64,000 nucleotides of DNA from Rhodanobacter sp. (GTDB lineage Bacteria; Pseudomonadota; Gammaproteobacteria; Xanthomonadales; Rhodanobacteraceae). The position numbers and the translations under genes are program-made. How positions within the stretch are numbered: position 1 is the first letter of the stretch; each line of letters starts with the position of its first letter. Location: NCBI GenBank assembly GCA_024711345.1, contig JANJTA010000005.1:1-64000 (forward strand). The letters run 5' to 3'. This document shows positions 43,847-53,800 of this stretch, in pieces. The notes under the pieces were generated by a model. The model saw only the letters and a list, made by a program, of their open reading frames with translations. It did no database searches and was not told the DNA's origin.

Positions 43847-44301
43847 GCCCGATCCTCCCCGCGGCGATCCTGCGCGGCGGTGGTCTCCGCCGGCTGCAGG
43901 CCCGCGCGCATCATCGCACTCCACTCGCTGCGTGTGGCGGGCAGACTCATCCAGTGCATGCAGCGGCGGAACAGCGCGATCGCGCCCAGCAGGAACAATA
44001 CCTGCAGCAGCGCCAGCAGCAGCAGCGCCCAGATCCACGAACCGAGCCATGTCGCCAGCAGCACGCCGGCCAGGCCGAGCAGGGTCAGGCCGAGCCCGAC
44101 GCCGGCGACGGTGGCGGCCAGCGCGGCCAGCAGCAGCCACGACACCGCGCTGCGCGCCAGCCCCAGTTCCGCCGCCAGCAGTTGCGCCTGCGCGCCGAAC
44201 AGCTGCCGCGCCGCGCGGCCGAAGCGGCTGACCTCGTCGAGCAGCCCGGAGGGTGGCGGCGACGGTGCAGCTCGGGACGACTCGCCTTCCTCGTCGTGCA
44301 T
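43843..44301 (-). CDS. Phage-holin-family membrane protein (YqjE-like)
   Basis: A 152-residue protein with a helical start (LLDEVSRFGRAARQLFGAQA) and two long hydrophobic segments (SWLLLAALAATVAGVGLGLT and [20 protein letters not shown]), the layout of YqjE/holin superfamily III. It has no lytic role in these clusters; it is thought to work with YqjD-type ribosome-associated membrane proteins. ATG 44301 follows the DUF883-like gene by 23 bases and overlaps the next gene by 4. Confidence 0.83.
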   Translation of the reverse strand: MHDEEGESSRAAPSPPPSGLLDEVSRFGRAARQLFGAQAQLLAAELGLARSAVSWLLLAALAATVAGVGLGLTLLGLAGVLLATWLGSWIWALLLLALLQVLFLLGAIALFRRCMHWMSLPATRSEWSAMMRAGLQPAETTAAQDRRGEDRA

Positions 44302-44324
44302 CCCCGGCCCCCGTGCCGCGTGGG

Positions 44325-44687
44325 TCAACGCCGCAGGATGCGGCCGAGCAGCCAGCCGGCGCCCAGCGCGATGGCGACCGATTGCACCGGCTTCTCGCGC
44401 ACGTAGTCGCGCACCTGCTCCAGCCAGGCGTCGGCGCGCTCCCTCGTCTCGTCGTAGACCTCACGACCGCGCTCGCCGACCCGGGCCGCCTTGTCGCTGG
44501 CCTTGTGGGCGGCACCGGCGGCCTTGTCGGTGGCGTGGTGCAGACCTTCCTCGACGCGGTCGGCGGCGCGCTCGACCTTGTCCTTGGTGGCCGCCACCGC
44601 TTCGGACGTGGCCTGCTTGATGCGTTCGGCGCGCTGGTCGATGCGGTCGCCGACGGCCGGCGCGGGGGGCTGGACTTGCTCGTTCAT
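44325..44687 (-). CDS. DUF883/YqjD-ElaB-like C-tail-anchored protein
   Basis: A 120-residue hydrophilic helical protein with a C-terminal anchor. The middle is Ala/Lys/Asp-rich (VAATKDKVERAADRVEEGLH), and the end REKPVQSVAIALGAGWLLGRILRR matches the tail of YqjD, ElaB and YgaM. Those proteins bind 100S/70S ribosomes at the inner membrane in stationary phase. It lies upstream of YqjE-like and small genes, as in other gammaproteobacteria, supporting an envelope-stress or stationary-phase role. Confidence 0.86.
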   Translation of the reverse strand: MNEQVQPPAPAVGDRIDQRAERIKQATSEAVAATKDKVERAADRVEEGLHHATDKAAGAAHKASDKAARVGERGREVYDETRERADAWLEQVRDYVREKPVQSVAIALGAGWLLGRILRR

Positions 44688-44740
44688 GGCATGCTCCGGA
44701 GAAGACTCATGGTGGCACAGTCGCGGCGCGATGGTCGCAC

Positions 44741-44896
44741 TCAACCGGTGCGGCGAAAGAACGCGATGATCGCCAGGATGAGAAAGATGATGAACAGGAT
44801 TTTCGCGATCCCGGCCGCGGCACCGGCAATGCCGCCAAAGCCGAGCACGGCAGCGATGATCGCGATGACCAGGAAAACCAGGGCGTAGTGCAGCAT
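44741..44896 (-). CDS. DUF1328 small membrane protein (YtjA-like)
   Basis: A 51-residue two-helix membrane protein. [20 protein letters not shown] and [19 protein letters not shown] are the family pattern, ending in a basic FFRRTG. DUF1328 proteins are often induced by osmotic or envelope stress; function is otherwise unknown. It precedes the YqjD-like gene by 53 bases and may lead that operon. Confidence 0.9.
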   Translation of the reverse strand: MLHYALVFLVIAIIAAVLGFGGIAGAAAGIAKILFIIFLILAIIAFFRRTG

Positions 44897-45027
44897 GGGG
44901 GGCGTCCTCGGCAGGGAATGGCGGCGGGGAACCGCTGTGCAGCCATTCACCCACAGCCGGCGCCATGCGGGTGTGAAGGGTGTCGGCAGCGCCGTGCACG
45001 CGCTGCCGACGTTTGCGCCATGCGGGC

Positions 45028-45651
45028 TCAGCCGCCCAGCGCGGGGTTCAGGCTGTAGGTGCCGATCAGCTCCGCCTCGGCCAGCACGCGGCCGGCCATC
45101 GCCGCGCGCAACTCGGCCAGGGTGAAGCCGTGGCGCAGCGGCAGCGCCGCCACGTCGAGCGCATGGAGCTTGAAGTGGTAATGGTGCAGCCGCGCATCGT
45201 TCCAGGGCGGGCACGGGCCGTCGTAGCCGAGATAGTCGCCGCCCATGTCGGCGTCGCCGGCGAACCAGCCGGTGTAGTCGTTGACGCCCTGCACGCTGCC
45301 CGGCGGCCCGAACGGCGCGCGCTTGCCGTGCGCGGTGATGCCGTCGCTGCAGCTGCCCGCGGCCAGCTCGCCGCACTCGGCGGGGATGTTCGCCATCAGC
45401 CAGTGCACGAACTCCACCCGCGGCAGGTTGGCCGGCACCGTGCGGCCGGGCTGGTTCACGTCGTCGCCGCGGCTCGGCACGTCGGGGTCGATGCAGGTGA
45501 GCACGAACGAACGGGTACCGGCCGGCGCACCGCTCCACGCCAGCTGCGGGTTGCGGTTGTCGGACAGCGCGACCGGCTCGCCACGCCTGCCGAAGGCGAA
45601 TTCGGCGGGAATCGGTTGGCCGTTGGCGAAGTTGTCGCTGCGCAGGTGCAT
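45028..45651 (-). CDS. YbhB/YbcL family PEBP protein
   Basis: A 207-residue phosphatidylethanolamine-binding-like protein without a signal peptide. [20 protein letters not shown] and [10 protein letters not shown] are the anion-pocket segments, and [19 protein letters not shown] carries the conserved GP.PP..... HHY. Relatives in E. coli are YbhB and YbcL, of uncertain ligand. The upstream ATG 45651 is in [11 protein letters not shown]. It stands alone, with a REP pair 37 bases upstream of its start. Confidence 0.88.
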   Translation of the reverse strand: MHLRSDNFANGQPIPAEFAFGRRGEPVALSDNRNPQLAWSGAPAGTRSFVLTCIDPDVPSRGDDVNQPGRTVPANLPRVEFVHWLMANIPAECGELAAGSCSDGITAHGKRAPFGPPGSVQGVNDYTGWFAGDADMGGDYLGYDGPCPPWNDARLHHYHFKLHALDVAALPLRHGFTLAELRAAMAGRVLAEAELIGTYSLNPALGG

Positions 45652-45688
45652 GGGGTGTCTCCGCTCGGGTGGCATGTGTTGCGTGAAG

Positions 45689-45762
45689 TGCGATTCCTGC
45701 CTGCGCAGGAATGACGATGGTGGGGCTTTTCATCCGTCATCCCTGCGCAGGCAGGGATCGCA
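45689..45762. repeat. Inverted REP pair, family A
   Basis: Unit 45689-45716 (TGCGATTCCTGCC, ending GAATGACG) is inverted against 45735-45762 (CGTCATCCCTGCG, ending GGATCGCA), spaced by 18 bases. Each unit is itself palindromic (CCTGC...GCAGG). It ends 10 bases from the GIY-YIG stop. Confidence 0.88.
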
Positions 45763-45771
45763 TTTCAACCA

Positions 45772-46065
45772 CTACAGAATAGTCGGATACAAGTCGCGCC
45801 ACTCGGCGTTGCCTTCATTGATCAACCGCATCTTCCAGTCGCGCTTCCAGGCCTTGAGCGTCTTCTCGCGCAGGATCGCCGACTCCATGGTGGGATGAAG
45901 TTCGTACCACACCAGCGTATGCACGCCGTAGCGGTGGGTATAACCCATTACCACGTCGTTCCGGTGCTGCCAGATGCGTTTGACCAGATCGCTGGTGACG
46001 CCGACGTAGAGAACGCCGTTGTTCTTGCTCGCCAGCATGTAGACGCAGGGTTGTCGCCGGTCCAT
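45772..46065 (-). CDS. GIY-YIG nuclease-domain protein (UPF0213-like)
   Basis: A 97-residue single GIY-YIG domain. CVYMLASKNNGVLYVGVTSD corresponds to GIY...YIG (VYM...YVG), followed by the RIWQHRND arginine/histidine motif and the catalytic Glu in ESAILREKTLKAW. Small proteins of this kind are widespread and uncharacterised; some resemble structure-specific nucleases. It is flanked closely on both sides by family A REP pairs, and its start is at ATG 46065, after which no family similarity continues upstream. A role in REP processing is possible but unproven. Confidence 0.88.
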   Translation of the reverse strand: MDRRQPCVYMLASKNNGVLYVGVTSDLVKRIWQHRNDVVMGYTHRYGVHTLVWYELHPTMESAILREKTLKAWKRDWKMRLINEGNAEWRDLYPTIL

Positions 46066-46160
46066 GGCTTTCTCGCTTGCTTGAGGAAGTGCGATGACTC
46101 GCTGCGCTCGCCCCTTCGGGGCCAGCCTTCGGCTGTTCAACGCTCGCAAAGCTCGCTTTT

Positions 46161-46233
46161 GTCCTGCCTGCGCAGGGATGACGGCATAAAGGAAACGACT
46201 TGCTCCGTCATACCTGCGCAGGCAGGGATCGCA
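46161..46233. repeat. Inverted REP pair, family A
   Basis: Truncated unit 46161-46183 (GTCCTGCCTGCGCAGGGATG) is inverted against 46206-46233 (CGTCATACCTGCG, ending GGATCGCA). It lies between the GIY-YIG start and the next gene's stop, 24 bases before it. Confidence 0.85.
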
Positions 46234-46257
46234 CCTGGCATCGGCCTGGCGCGAAGC

Positions 46258-47349
<1,092 letters not shown>

Positions 47350-47452
47350 GGCGGTGGCTCCGCGATCGAGGGGGAAGGCGCAGCGTATACCGGAGTGCAT
47401 GGCGCCAGAAACCCGGCCGCCGGCTAAACTGCGCCCTTTCGGGGGGGAGCGC

Positions 47453-48925
47453 ATGAGCGAGCTGGACGACCTCACCACCCTGGTCCGCGCAGCCACGCCG
47501 CTGCTGGTGATCGAGACGGTGGACGAGCAACGGGTGATCGAGTGTTTCCGCCACGTGATCGCGCAGGCGCTGCGCCCGCTGTGGCGCTGGACCCTGACCG
47601 ACGGCCTGCAGCGGCTGGACTTCGCCGCCGCCGGCAGCGTGGCGCCCGACGCCACCGCCACGCTGGAGGCGATCCGCGCGCAGGACGAGCGCGGCATCTA
47701 CCTGATGTTCGACTTCCACGGCCTGCTCGGCTACGCGATGAGCCTGCGCCAGCTGCGCGAGATCGTGCAGCGCCAGCGCTCGGCCGCGCACACCATCGTG
47801 CTGGTCGGCGCCAAGGTCGAACTGCCCGAGGAGCTGGAGGCGCTGTCGCTGCGCGTGCCGCTGGCGCTGCCCGACCTGAAGGAACTGGCCGGCATCCTGC
47901 GCGGCGAGGCCGCCGCCTGGCAGCGCGAGCAGAACCGCCGCATCGAGGTGGACAACGACGCCGCGCGCACCATCGTGCGCAACCTGCTCGGCCTGTCCGC
48001 GCCGGACGCGCGGCGCATCGTGCGCAAGCTGATCTACGCCGACGGCGCGCTCGGTCCGAACGACCTGCCGGTGCTGATGCAGTCCAAGTTCGAGCTGCTC
48101 AACCGCTCCGGCCTGCTGCACTACGAGTACGCCACCGCCAGCTTCGCCGACATCGCCGGCGTGAGTCGCGTGCGCGAGTGGGTGGCGCGCCGCCGCGCGG
48201 TGTTCCTCGCCGCCACGCCCGACCCCGTGCTCGACCCGCCCAAGGGCGTGCTGCTGCTCGGCGTGCAGGGCTGCGGCAAGAGCCTGGCGGCGAAGGCGAT
48301 CGCCGGCGGCTTCGGCGTGCCGCTGGTGCGGCTGGATTTCGGCACGCTGTACGACAAGTACCAGGGCGAGACCGAGAAGAACCTGCGCGAGGCGCTGGCC
48401 AGCACCGAGCTGCTGGCGCCGTGCGTGCTGTGGATCGACGAGATCGAGAAGGGCCTGGCCGGCGGCGGCGAGGACGGCGGCGTGTCGCGCCGCGTGCTCG
48501 GCTACCTGCTGACCTGGATGGCCGAACGCAAGGCCAAGGTGTTCGTGGTCGCCACCGCCAACGCCGTGCAGGAGCTCCCTGCCGAGCTGCTGCGCAAGGG
48601 CCGCTTCGACGAAATATTCTTCGTCGACCTGCCGGCCGAACCGGTGCGCGCGGAGATCTTCGCCATGCACCTCCAGCGCCGCAAGCTCGACCCCGCCGGT
48701 TTCGACCTGCCCGCCCTCGCCGCCGCCAGCGCCGGCTTCTCCGGCGCGGAGATCGAGCAGACCATCGTCAGCGCGCTGTACGACGCCGCCGGCAACGGCA
48801 CCCCGCCGGACCAGCCGACCCTGCTCCACGCGCTGCAGCAGACCCGCCCGCTGTCGGTGCTGATGCGCGAGCAGGTGGAGGCGTTGCGCGCGTGGGCACA
48901 GGGGCGCTGCGTGGCGGCGGATTGA
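47453..48925 (+). CDS. AAA ATPase (Ycf46-like)
   Basis: A 490-residue AAA protein. The N-terminal domain (1-200) is non-catalytic (LVRAATPLLVIETVDEQRVI) and typical of the Ycf46 family. The AAA module follows with Walker A GVQGCGKS at about 270-277, Walker B VLWIDEIEKGL, and FVVATANAVQELPAELLRKG with RFDEIFFVDLP as sensor and arginine-finger regions. There is no protease domain or membrane segment, unlike FtsH. Relatives in cyanobacteria affect carbon metabolism. It stands alone on the plus strand; the partner is unknown. Confidence 0.87.
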   Translation: MSELDDLTTLVRAATPLLVIETVDEQRVIECFRHVIAQALRPLWRWTLTDGLQRLDFAAAGSVAPDATATLEAIRAQDERGIYLMFDFHGLLGYAMSLRQLREIVQRQRSAAHTIVLVGAKVELPEELEALSLRVPLALPDLKELAGILRGEAAAWQREQNRRIEVDNDAARTIVRNLLGLSAPDARRIVRKLIYADGALGPNDLPVLMQSKFELLNRSGLLHYEYATASFADIAGVSRVREWVARRRAVFLAATPDPVLDPPKGVLLLGVQGCGKSLAAKAIAGGFGVPLVRLDFGTLYDKYQGETEKNLREALASTELLAPCVLWIDEIEKGLAGGGEDGGVSRRVLGYLLTWMAERKAKVFVVATANAVQELPAELLRKGRFDEIFFVDLPAEPVRAEIFAMHLQRRKLDPAGFDLPALAAASAGFSGAEIEQTIVSALYDAAGNGTPPDQPTLLHALQQTRPLSVLMREQVEALRAWAQGRCVAAD

Positions 48926-49020
48926 ACGACTCCGACTTGCACCTCGCCACGCCGGCGCGGTTCGACCCCGCGCCCGGTTTCGGCGTAGTCTGGAACGCTC
49001 ATCGCCAGGAGGGTCGAACC

Positions 49021-49833
49021 ATGTTTCGTCGCACCTGCAAGCTGCTCGTCCCGCTGCTCGCGGCCTTGCTGCTCCCTGTCGCCGCCAGCGCCGCTCCTGC
49101 CACCACGCCGGACCGCACCACCGCCGCGCTGCAGCAGGCGGTGAACGGCCACTGGCGCTCCGACGCGAACCGGGCCCGCGACAAATATCGCCACCCGCTC
49201 GAGACCCTGCAGTTTTTCGGCATCAAGCCGGACATGACGGTGATCGAGCTGGCGCCCGGCGGCGGCTGGTACACCGAAATCCTCGCGCCGTTCCTCCACG
49301 CGCACGGCCACCTGATCGAAGCGGCGCCACCATCGGCCGCGAAGTTCGCCGCCAAGCTCAAGTCCGACCCGGCGGTGTACGGACACATCGCGAAAGTCAT
49401 CCCGTTCGCCCCGCCGGAGCAAGTGAAGCTGGGCGCTGACCACTCCGCCGACATGGTGCTCACCTTCCGCAACACGCACGATTGGCTCAACCACAGTCCG
49501 GCCACGCTCGAGGCGGTGTTCAAGGCGGCGTTCAACGTGCTCAAGCACGGCGGTGTATTCGGCGTCACCGAACACCGCGCCAAACCGTTCGCCGATGGCG
49601 TGGAAAGCGCCGGGGCGCTGCACCGTATCCCCGAGGATTACCTGATCGCGCTGGCCCTCAAGAGCGGCTTTCGCCTGGCTGGCGTCTCGCAGATCAATGC
49701 CAATCCGAACGACCCGGAAGACATCAACGTGCACCGCCTGCCGCCGGATCTGTCCGGACCCGACAGCGAGCATGCGCAGATGAAGGCGATCGGCGAGTCG
49801 GATCGCATGACGCTGAAGTTCGTGAAGCCTTGA
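49021..49833 (+). CDS. Exported class I methyltransferase-like protein (COG4798-like)
   Basis: A 270-residue protein with a clear signal peptide (MFRRTCKLLVPLLAALLLPV, AXA site near SAAP) followed by a methyltransferase-like domain: MTVIELAPGGGWYTEILAPF is motif I and GGVFGVTEHRAKPF a later motif. SAM is not known in the periplasm, so the enzyme may act before or during export, bind another ligand, or be a cytoplasmic membrane-tethered form. It sits between the AAA gene and a DUF3820 gene on the same strand. Function unknown. Confidence 0.82.
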   Translation: MFRRTCKLLVPLLAALLLPVAASAAPATTPDRTTAALQQAVNGHWRSDANRARDKYRHPLETLQFFGIKPDMTVIELAPGGGWYTEILAPFLHAHGHLIEAAPPSAAKFAAKLKSDPAVYGHIAKVIPFAPPEQVKLGADHSADMVLTFRNTHDWLNHSPATLEAVFKAAFNVLKHGGVFGVTEHRAKPFADGVESAGALHRIPEDYLIALALKSGFRLAGVSQINANPNDPEDINVHRLPPDLSGPDSEHAQMKAIGESDRMTLKFVKP

Positions 49834-49859
49834 GGCCGCCGTTCGCGAAGTAGGCATCC

Positions 49860-50078
49860 ATGGAAGCGCAGGACCTGCAGAAGCTGGTGACGGTGCGCAT
49901 GCCTTATGGCAAGTACCAGGGCCGGCTGCTGGCCGACCTGCCCGGCGCCTACCTGGCCTGGTTCGCCCGCAAGGGTTTCCCTTCCGGCGAGCTGGGCCGG
50001 TTGCTGGCGCTGATGCTGGAGATCGACCACAACGGGCTGTCCCGGCTGCTGCAACCGCTGCGCCGGCGCTCGCCCTGA
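49860..50078 (+). CDS. DUF3820 small protein
   Basis: A 72-residue protein with MPYGKYQGRLLADLPGAYLA and WFARKGFPSGELGRLLALM, the DUF3820 pattern (often called a putative quorum-sensing-regulated virulence factor). No signal or membrane segment. The GKYQGR motif suggests a small exonuclease-associated fold, but no activity is established. It starts 26 bases after the methyltransferase-like gene. Confidence 0.85.
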   Translation: MEAQDLQKLVTVRMPYGKYQGRLLADLPGAYLAWFARKGFPSGELGRLLALMLEIDHNGLSRLLQPLRRRSP

Positions 50079-50101
50079 GCCGCGCTGGTTACACTGCGCA
50101 C

Positions 50102-50713
50102 ATGGATGACGCCCGCCTGTTCCGCACTGCCGCCGACGCCCTGGCCGGCGAGGGCTGGTGCGTGCTGGGCGGGCTGCTGACGCCGGCGCAGACCCGGGCG
50201 CTGGCCGACGAGTGCGTTGCGCTGCAGGCGGCGCAGCGGCTGGCGCCGGCGCGGGTCGGCGCGGCGCACACCGCCACGGCGTTGCGCGGCGACCGCACGC
50301 AGTGGTTCGATCCCGCCGCGGCGAGCGGGCCGCAGCGGGCGTTCCTCGCGCGCATCGACGCGTTGCGCCGCACGCTCAACCGCGAGCTGATGCTGGGCCT
50401 GGTGGAGAGCGAGGCGCACTACGCGGTGTATGCGCCCGGCGCGCGCTACGCGCGGCACCTGGACCGCCTGCGCGACAGCGACGCACGGGTACTCTCGGCC
50501 GTGTTCTACCTCAACGAGGGCTGGCGCGAAGCCGACGGCGGCGCGCTGCGGCTGTACCTGGGCGACGGTACGCAGCGCGACATCCTCCCGCGCGCCGGCA
50601 CGCTGGCGCTGTTCCTCTCCGCGCGGTTCGAACACGAGGTGCTGCCGGCCACACGCGAGCGCCTGAGCATCGCCTGCTGGCTGCGCCAGCGCAGCCCTGA
50701 CCGGACCATGTAG
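50102..50713 (+). CDS. 2-oxoglutarate/Fe(II)-dependent oxygenase
   Basis: A 203-residue prolyl-hydroxylase-like oxygenase with a double-stranded beta-helix. The iron ligands appear as H119 and D121 (YARHLDRLR) and H178 (RFEHEVLP), with R187 (ATRERLSI) for 2-oxoglutarate. AVFYLNEGWREADGGALRLY is the family core. It could hydroxylate a ribosomal protein or other substrate, as related YbiX/PKHD-type enzymes do. The stop codon TAG at 50711-50713 is the first three bases of a REP arm, so the end may have been reset by the repeat. Confidence 0.86.
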   Translation: MDDARLFRTAADALAGEGWCVLGGLLTPAQTRALADECVALQAAQRLAPARVGAAHTATALRGDRTQWFDPAAASGPQRAFLARIDALRRTLNRELMLGLVESEAHYAVYAPGARYARHLDRLRDSDARVLSAVFYLNEGWREADGGALRLYLGDGTQRDILPRAGTLALFLSARFEHEVLPATRERLSIACWLRQRSPDRTM

Positions 50714-50804
50714 GAGCCCGCTGGCGGGCGATGGCTTCTGGTGCCGGGATATCCGGGATTCGGATTCGCAAGATCAGGAGCAATCGCCCGCCAGCGGGCT
50801 CCTA
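50711..50804. repeat. Inverted REP pair with perfect 22-bp arms, family B
   Basis: Arm 50711-50732 (starting TAGGAGCCCGCTGG) is the exact complement of 50783-50804, with 50 bases between. This GTAGGAGC-type REP is common in Xanthomonadales and Pseudomonas genomes. The first and last TAG triplets are the stop codons of the two convergent genes. Confidence 0.9.
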
Positions 50805-53800
50805 CGGGTTGGCTGCGGCGCCGAGCAGTTCGATTTCGGCGAGGGCTTGCCTGGTGCCGTCCGTGGATGGAGCAAGGCGCAGCCGGTAGTACGCGTACTC
50901 GCCCGCTTCGCGCACGGCGAAGGCGCGGGTCTGCTGTGGCCAGGCGAAGCGCTCGTCGCGGCGCGTATCGAGGGTGGACCAGTGCTGGCCGTCGGTGGAG
51001 CCCTGCAGCTGCCAGGCCGACGGCGGTGCGGTCGTGCTGCCGGCGGTCAGCGTGAGCACGCTCGCCCGCAGCGGCTGCGCGAAGCGCCAGTCGATCGTGG
51101 TCGATGCGGCGGGCAGCGCCACCTCGGTGCCGGAGTCGTGGTTGAACAGCAGCGGCAGGCCGGCGATGGCGGGCATGGCGCGGGCGCGGCCCAGCCGCTG
51201 GTCGAGCAGATTGCGCCACGGCTGCGGCAGGCCCGCGGCGGTGAGCGACGGCGGTGCGGCCGCTTCGCCGCTGGCCCAGCGCGAAGGCTGCGGCCCCATC
51301 GCGAACTCGAGCGTGGCGCCCTGCGCCAGCAGCGCGTGCGGCAGGGTCAGCTTGTTCCACGGCCGCCCGTTGACTCGCAGGCTCTGGATGTAACGGTTGG
51401 CATCGCTCACCGCCGGCGCGTCGATCACCAGGTGCCTGCCGTTCTCCAGCGCGATGTCCAGGTGCGGAAAATACGGTGCGCCGATCACGTACTCCGGCGT
51501 GCCCATGCGCAGCGGGTAGAAGCCGGCGGCGCTGAACAGGTACCAGGCGGACATCTCGCCGTTGTCCTCGTCGCCCGGATAGCCCTGGCCGATCTCGCTG
51601 CCCACGTAGAGGCGGCTCAGCACGTCGCGTACCTTGTCCTGCGTCTTCCACGGCTGCCCGGCGAAGTCGTACATGTAGATGATGTGGTGCGAGGGCTGGT
51701 TGCTGTGGCCGTACTGGCCCATGCGCACGTCGCGCGCTTCGAGCATCTCGTGGATCGGCTCGCCGTAGCTGCCGACGTGGAACTCGCCCGGCGTCGCGAA
51801 GAACGCGTCGAGCTTCGCCGCCAGCGCGGCGCGGCCGCCGTACAGCGCGGCCAGGCCGGCGCCGTCCTGCGGCACGTGGAAGGCCATGTTCCAGGCGTTG
51901 GTCTCGGTGTAGTCGCCGCCCCAGCGCAGCGGGTCGAAATCCTCGGCGCCGTAATGCCAGTCACCGGCGACATCGCGGCCGACGAAGAAGCCGACGGCGG
52001 GATCGAACAGGTTGGCGTAGCCCAGCGCGCGCCGGTGGAAGTACACCGCGTCGTCGGCATAGTGCGCGGCGTAGGGATCGTCCGCAGCCGGTTGCCGCGC
52101 CAGCGCGGCGGCAAGGTTGCCGATCGCGAAATCGTTGATGTAGCCGTCCATCGACCACGACAGGCCCTCGCTCACCCCGGTGTCGGTGTAGCCGTTGAAG
52201 ATGGCGCGCTGCAGCCCCTTGCGGCCGGTGCCGGCGAGCGGGCTGACCACGGTGGCGTCCTTCAGCGCGGACTGGTAGAACGCGCGCACGTCGAAGCCGC
52301 GCACGCCCTTCAGCCACGCGTCGGCGAAGGCCACGTCGGCGCTGGTGCCGACCATCAGGTCGGCGTAGCCGGGCGAGGACCAGCGCGCGATCCAGCCGCC
52401 GTCGCGGTATTGCTGCACGAAGCCGTCGATCATCTCGCCGGCTTTCGATGGCGTGAGCAGCACGTAGGCCGGCCACGCGGTGCGGTAGGTGTCCCAGAAG
52501 CCGTTGTTGACGTACGGCTTGCCGTCGACGACGCGCGCGCCGGTCTGCGTGGACGTGTCCGGACCGACCGGCGCGGAAAACGGGCTGGCATAACGGTAGT
52601 GCGGCTGCGCCGCGGTGCCGGTGTTCTCGTAGGCGGCGTTGGGATAGAGGAACAGCCGGTACAGGTTGGAGTACAGCGTGGTCAGCTCGTCGGCGCTGGC
52701 GCCACGCACCCGGACGATGCCGAGCTGCTTGTCCCACTGCCGCTGCGCGCGTTCGCGCACGTCGTCGAAGCTTTCGCCCGGTGCGATCTCCAGCGCCAGG
52801 TTGCGCTGCGCCTGGGCCAGGCTGATCAGCGAGGTGGCGATGCGCAGGTTCACCACTTTCGTCTTTGTGGTGTCGAAACCGAACCAGGCTGCCACGTGGT
52901 CGCGGCCTTCACCGCGCAGCCGGCCGCTCTCGCGCACCGGCTGGTCGAGCACGCCGTAGAAAAACAGCCGGGTGGCGCCGGCGGAAAGCCGGCTTTTCAC
53001 GTCGGACCAGCCGCTGAAGCTGCGCGTGGCCGGATCCAGCACGATGCCACCGCGGTCGTCGCGGTTGTCGAACACCAGCTGCGCGCGCTCGCCCGCGAAG
53101 GTGAAGCGGAACATCGCGGCGTGGTCGGTCGGCGCGATCTCGGTGACGATGCCGTTGTCGAACGCGGCGCGATAGGTGTGCGCGTGCGCGGTCTCGTTCG
53201 CATGGCTGAAACTCAGTGCGCGTGCCGCCCGATTCGCGCTGGGCGCACCGCGGGCGACCGCCGCCGGCATCAGCTGGAAAGTCTGCCGGTCGCCCATCCA
53301 CGGGCTCGGTTCGTGCGACAGCGCGAACGCTTCCAGCCGCGGGCGGTTGTCGACATCGTTGCGCTGCTGGTACTGATAGATCCAGTTCGAACCGGCGTCG
53401 GTCACCGGCGTCCAGAAGTTGAAGCCGTGCGGCACGGCCACCGCGGGGAAGTTGTTGCCGCGCGAGAAGCGGGCGTTGGAGTTGCTGCCGCGGCGGGTGT
53501 CGACGAAGTCGCTGGGACGACGACGGGCATCGACGGGCGTGGCACCGAGGCGCAGGTCGTCCAGGTAGCCCTCGAAGCCGGCGGCCGGGCCGTCGTGCAT
53601 CAGCACGATGCGCTTGATGGTGCGCCCGGCGGCGACCGCGCCGAGGTCGATCGCCAGGTAGTTCCACTGGTCCGGATACAGCGTGCGGCCCTCGCCCTGC
53701 GCGCGCGCCGCGACGCCGATGCGGTGCTGGTCGCGCGCGCCGCGGGTGGACAGTCGGCTGCCGTCGTCGAACAGCAGGTCCACCGCCACGTAGGTGGAAG

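Noticed and set aside
45689-46233. CRISPR array
   Set aside because: Only inverted pairs of a palindromic unit are present, without regular direct repeats and unique spacers.
50733-50782. Small gene between the REP arms
   Set aside because: The 50 bases contain no start/stop pair of useful length and are typical REP loop sequence.
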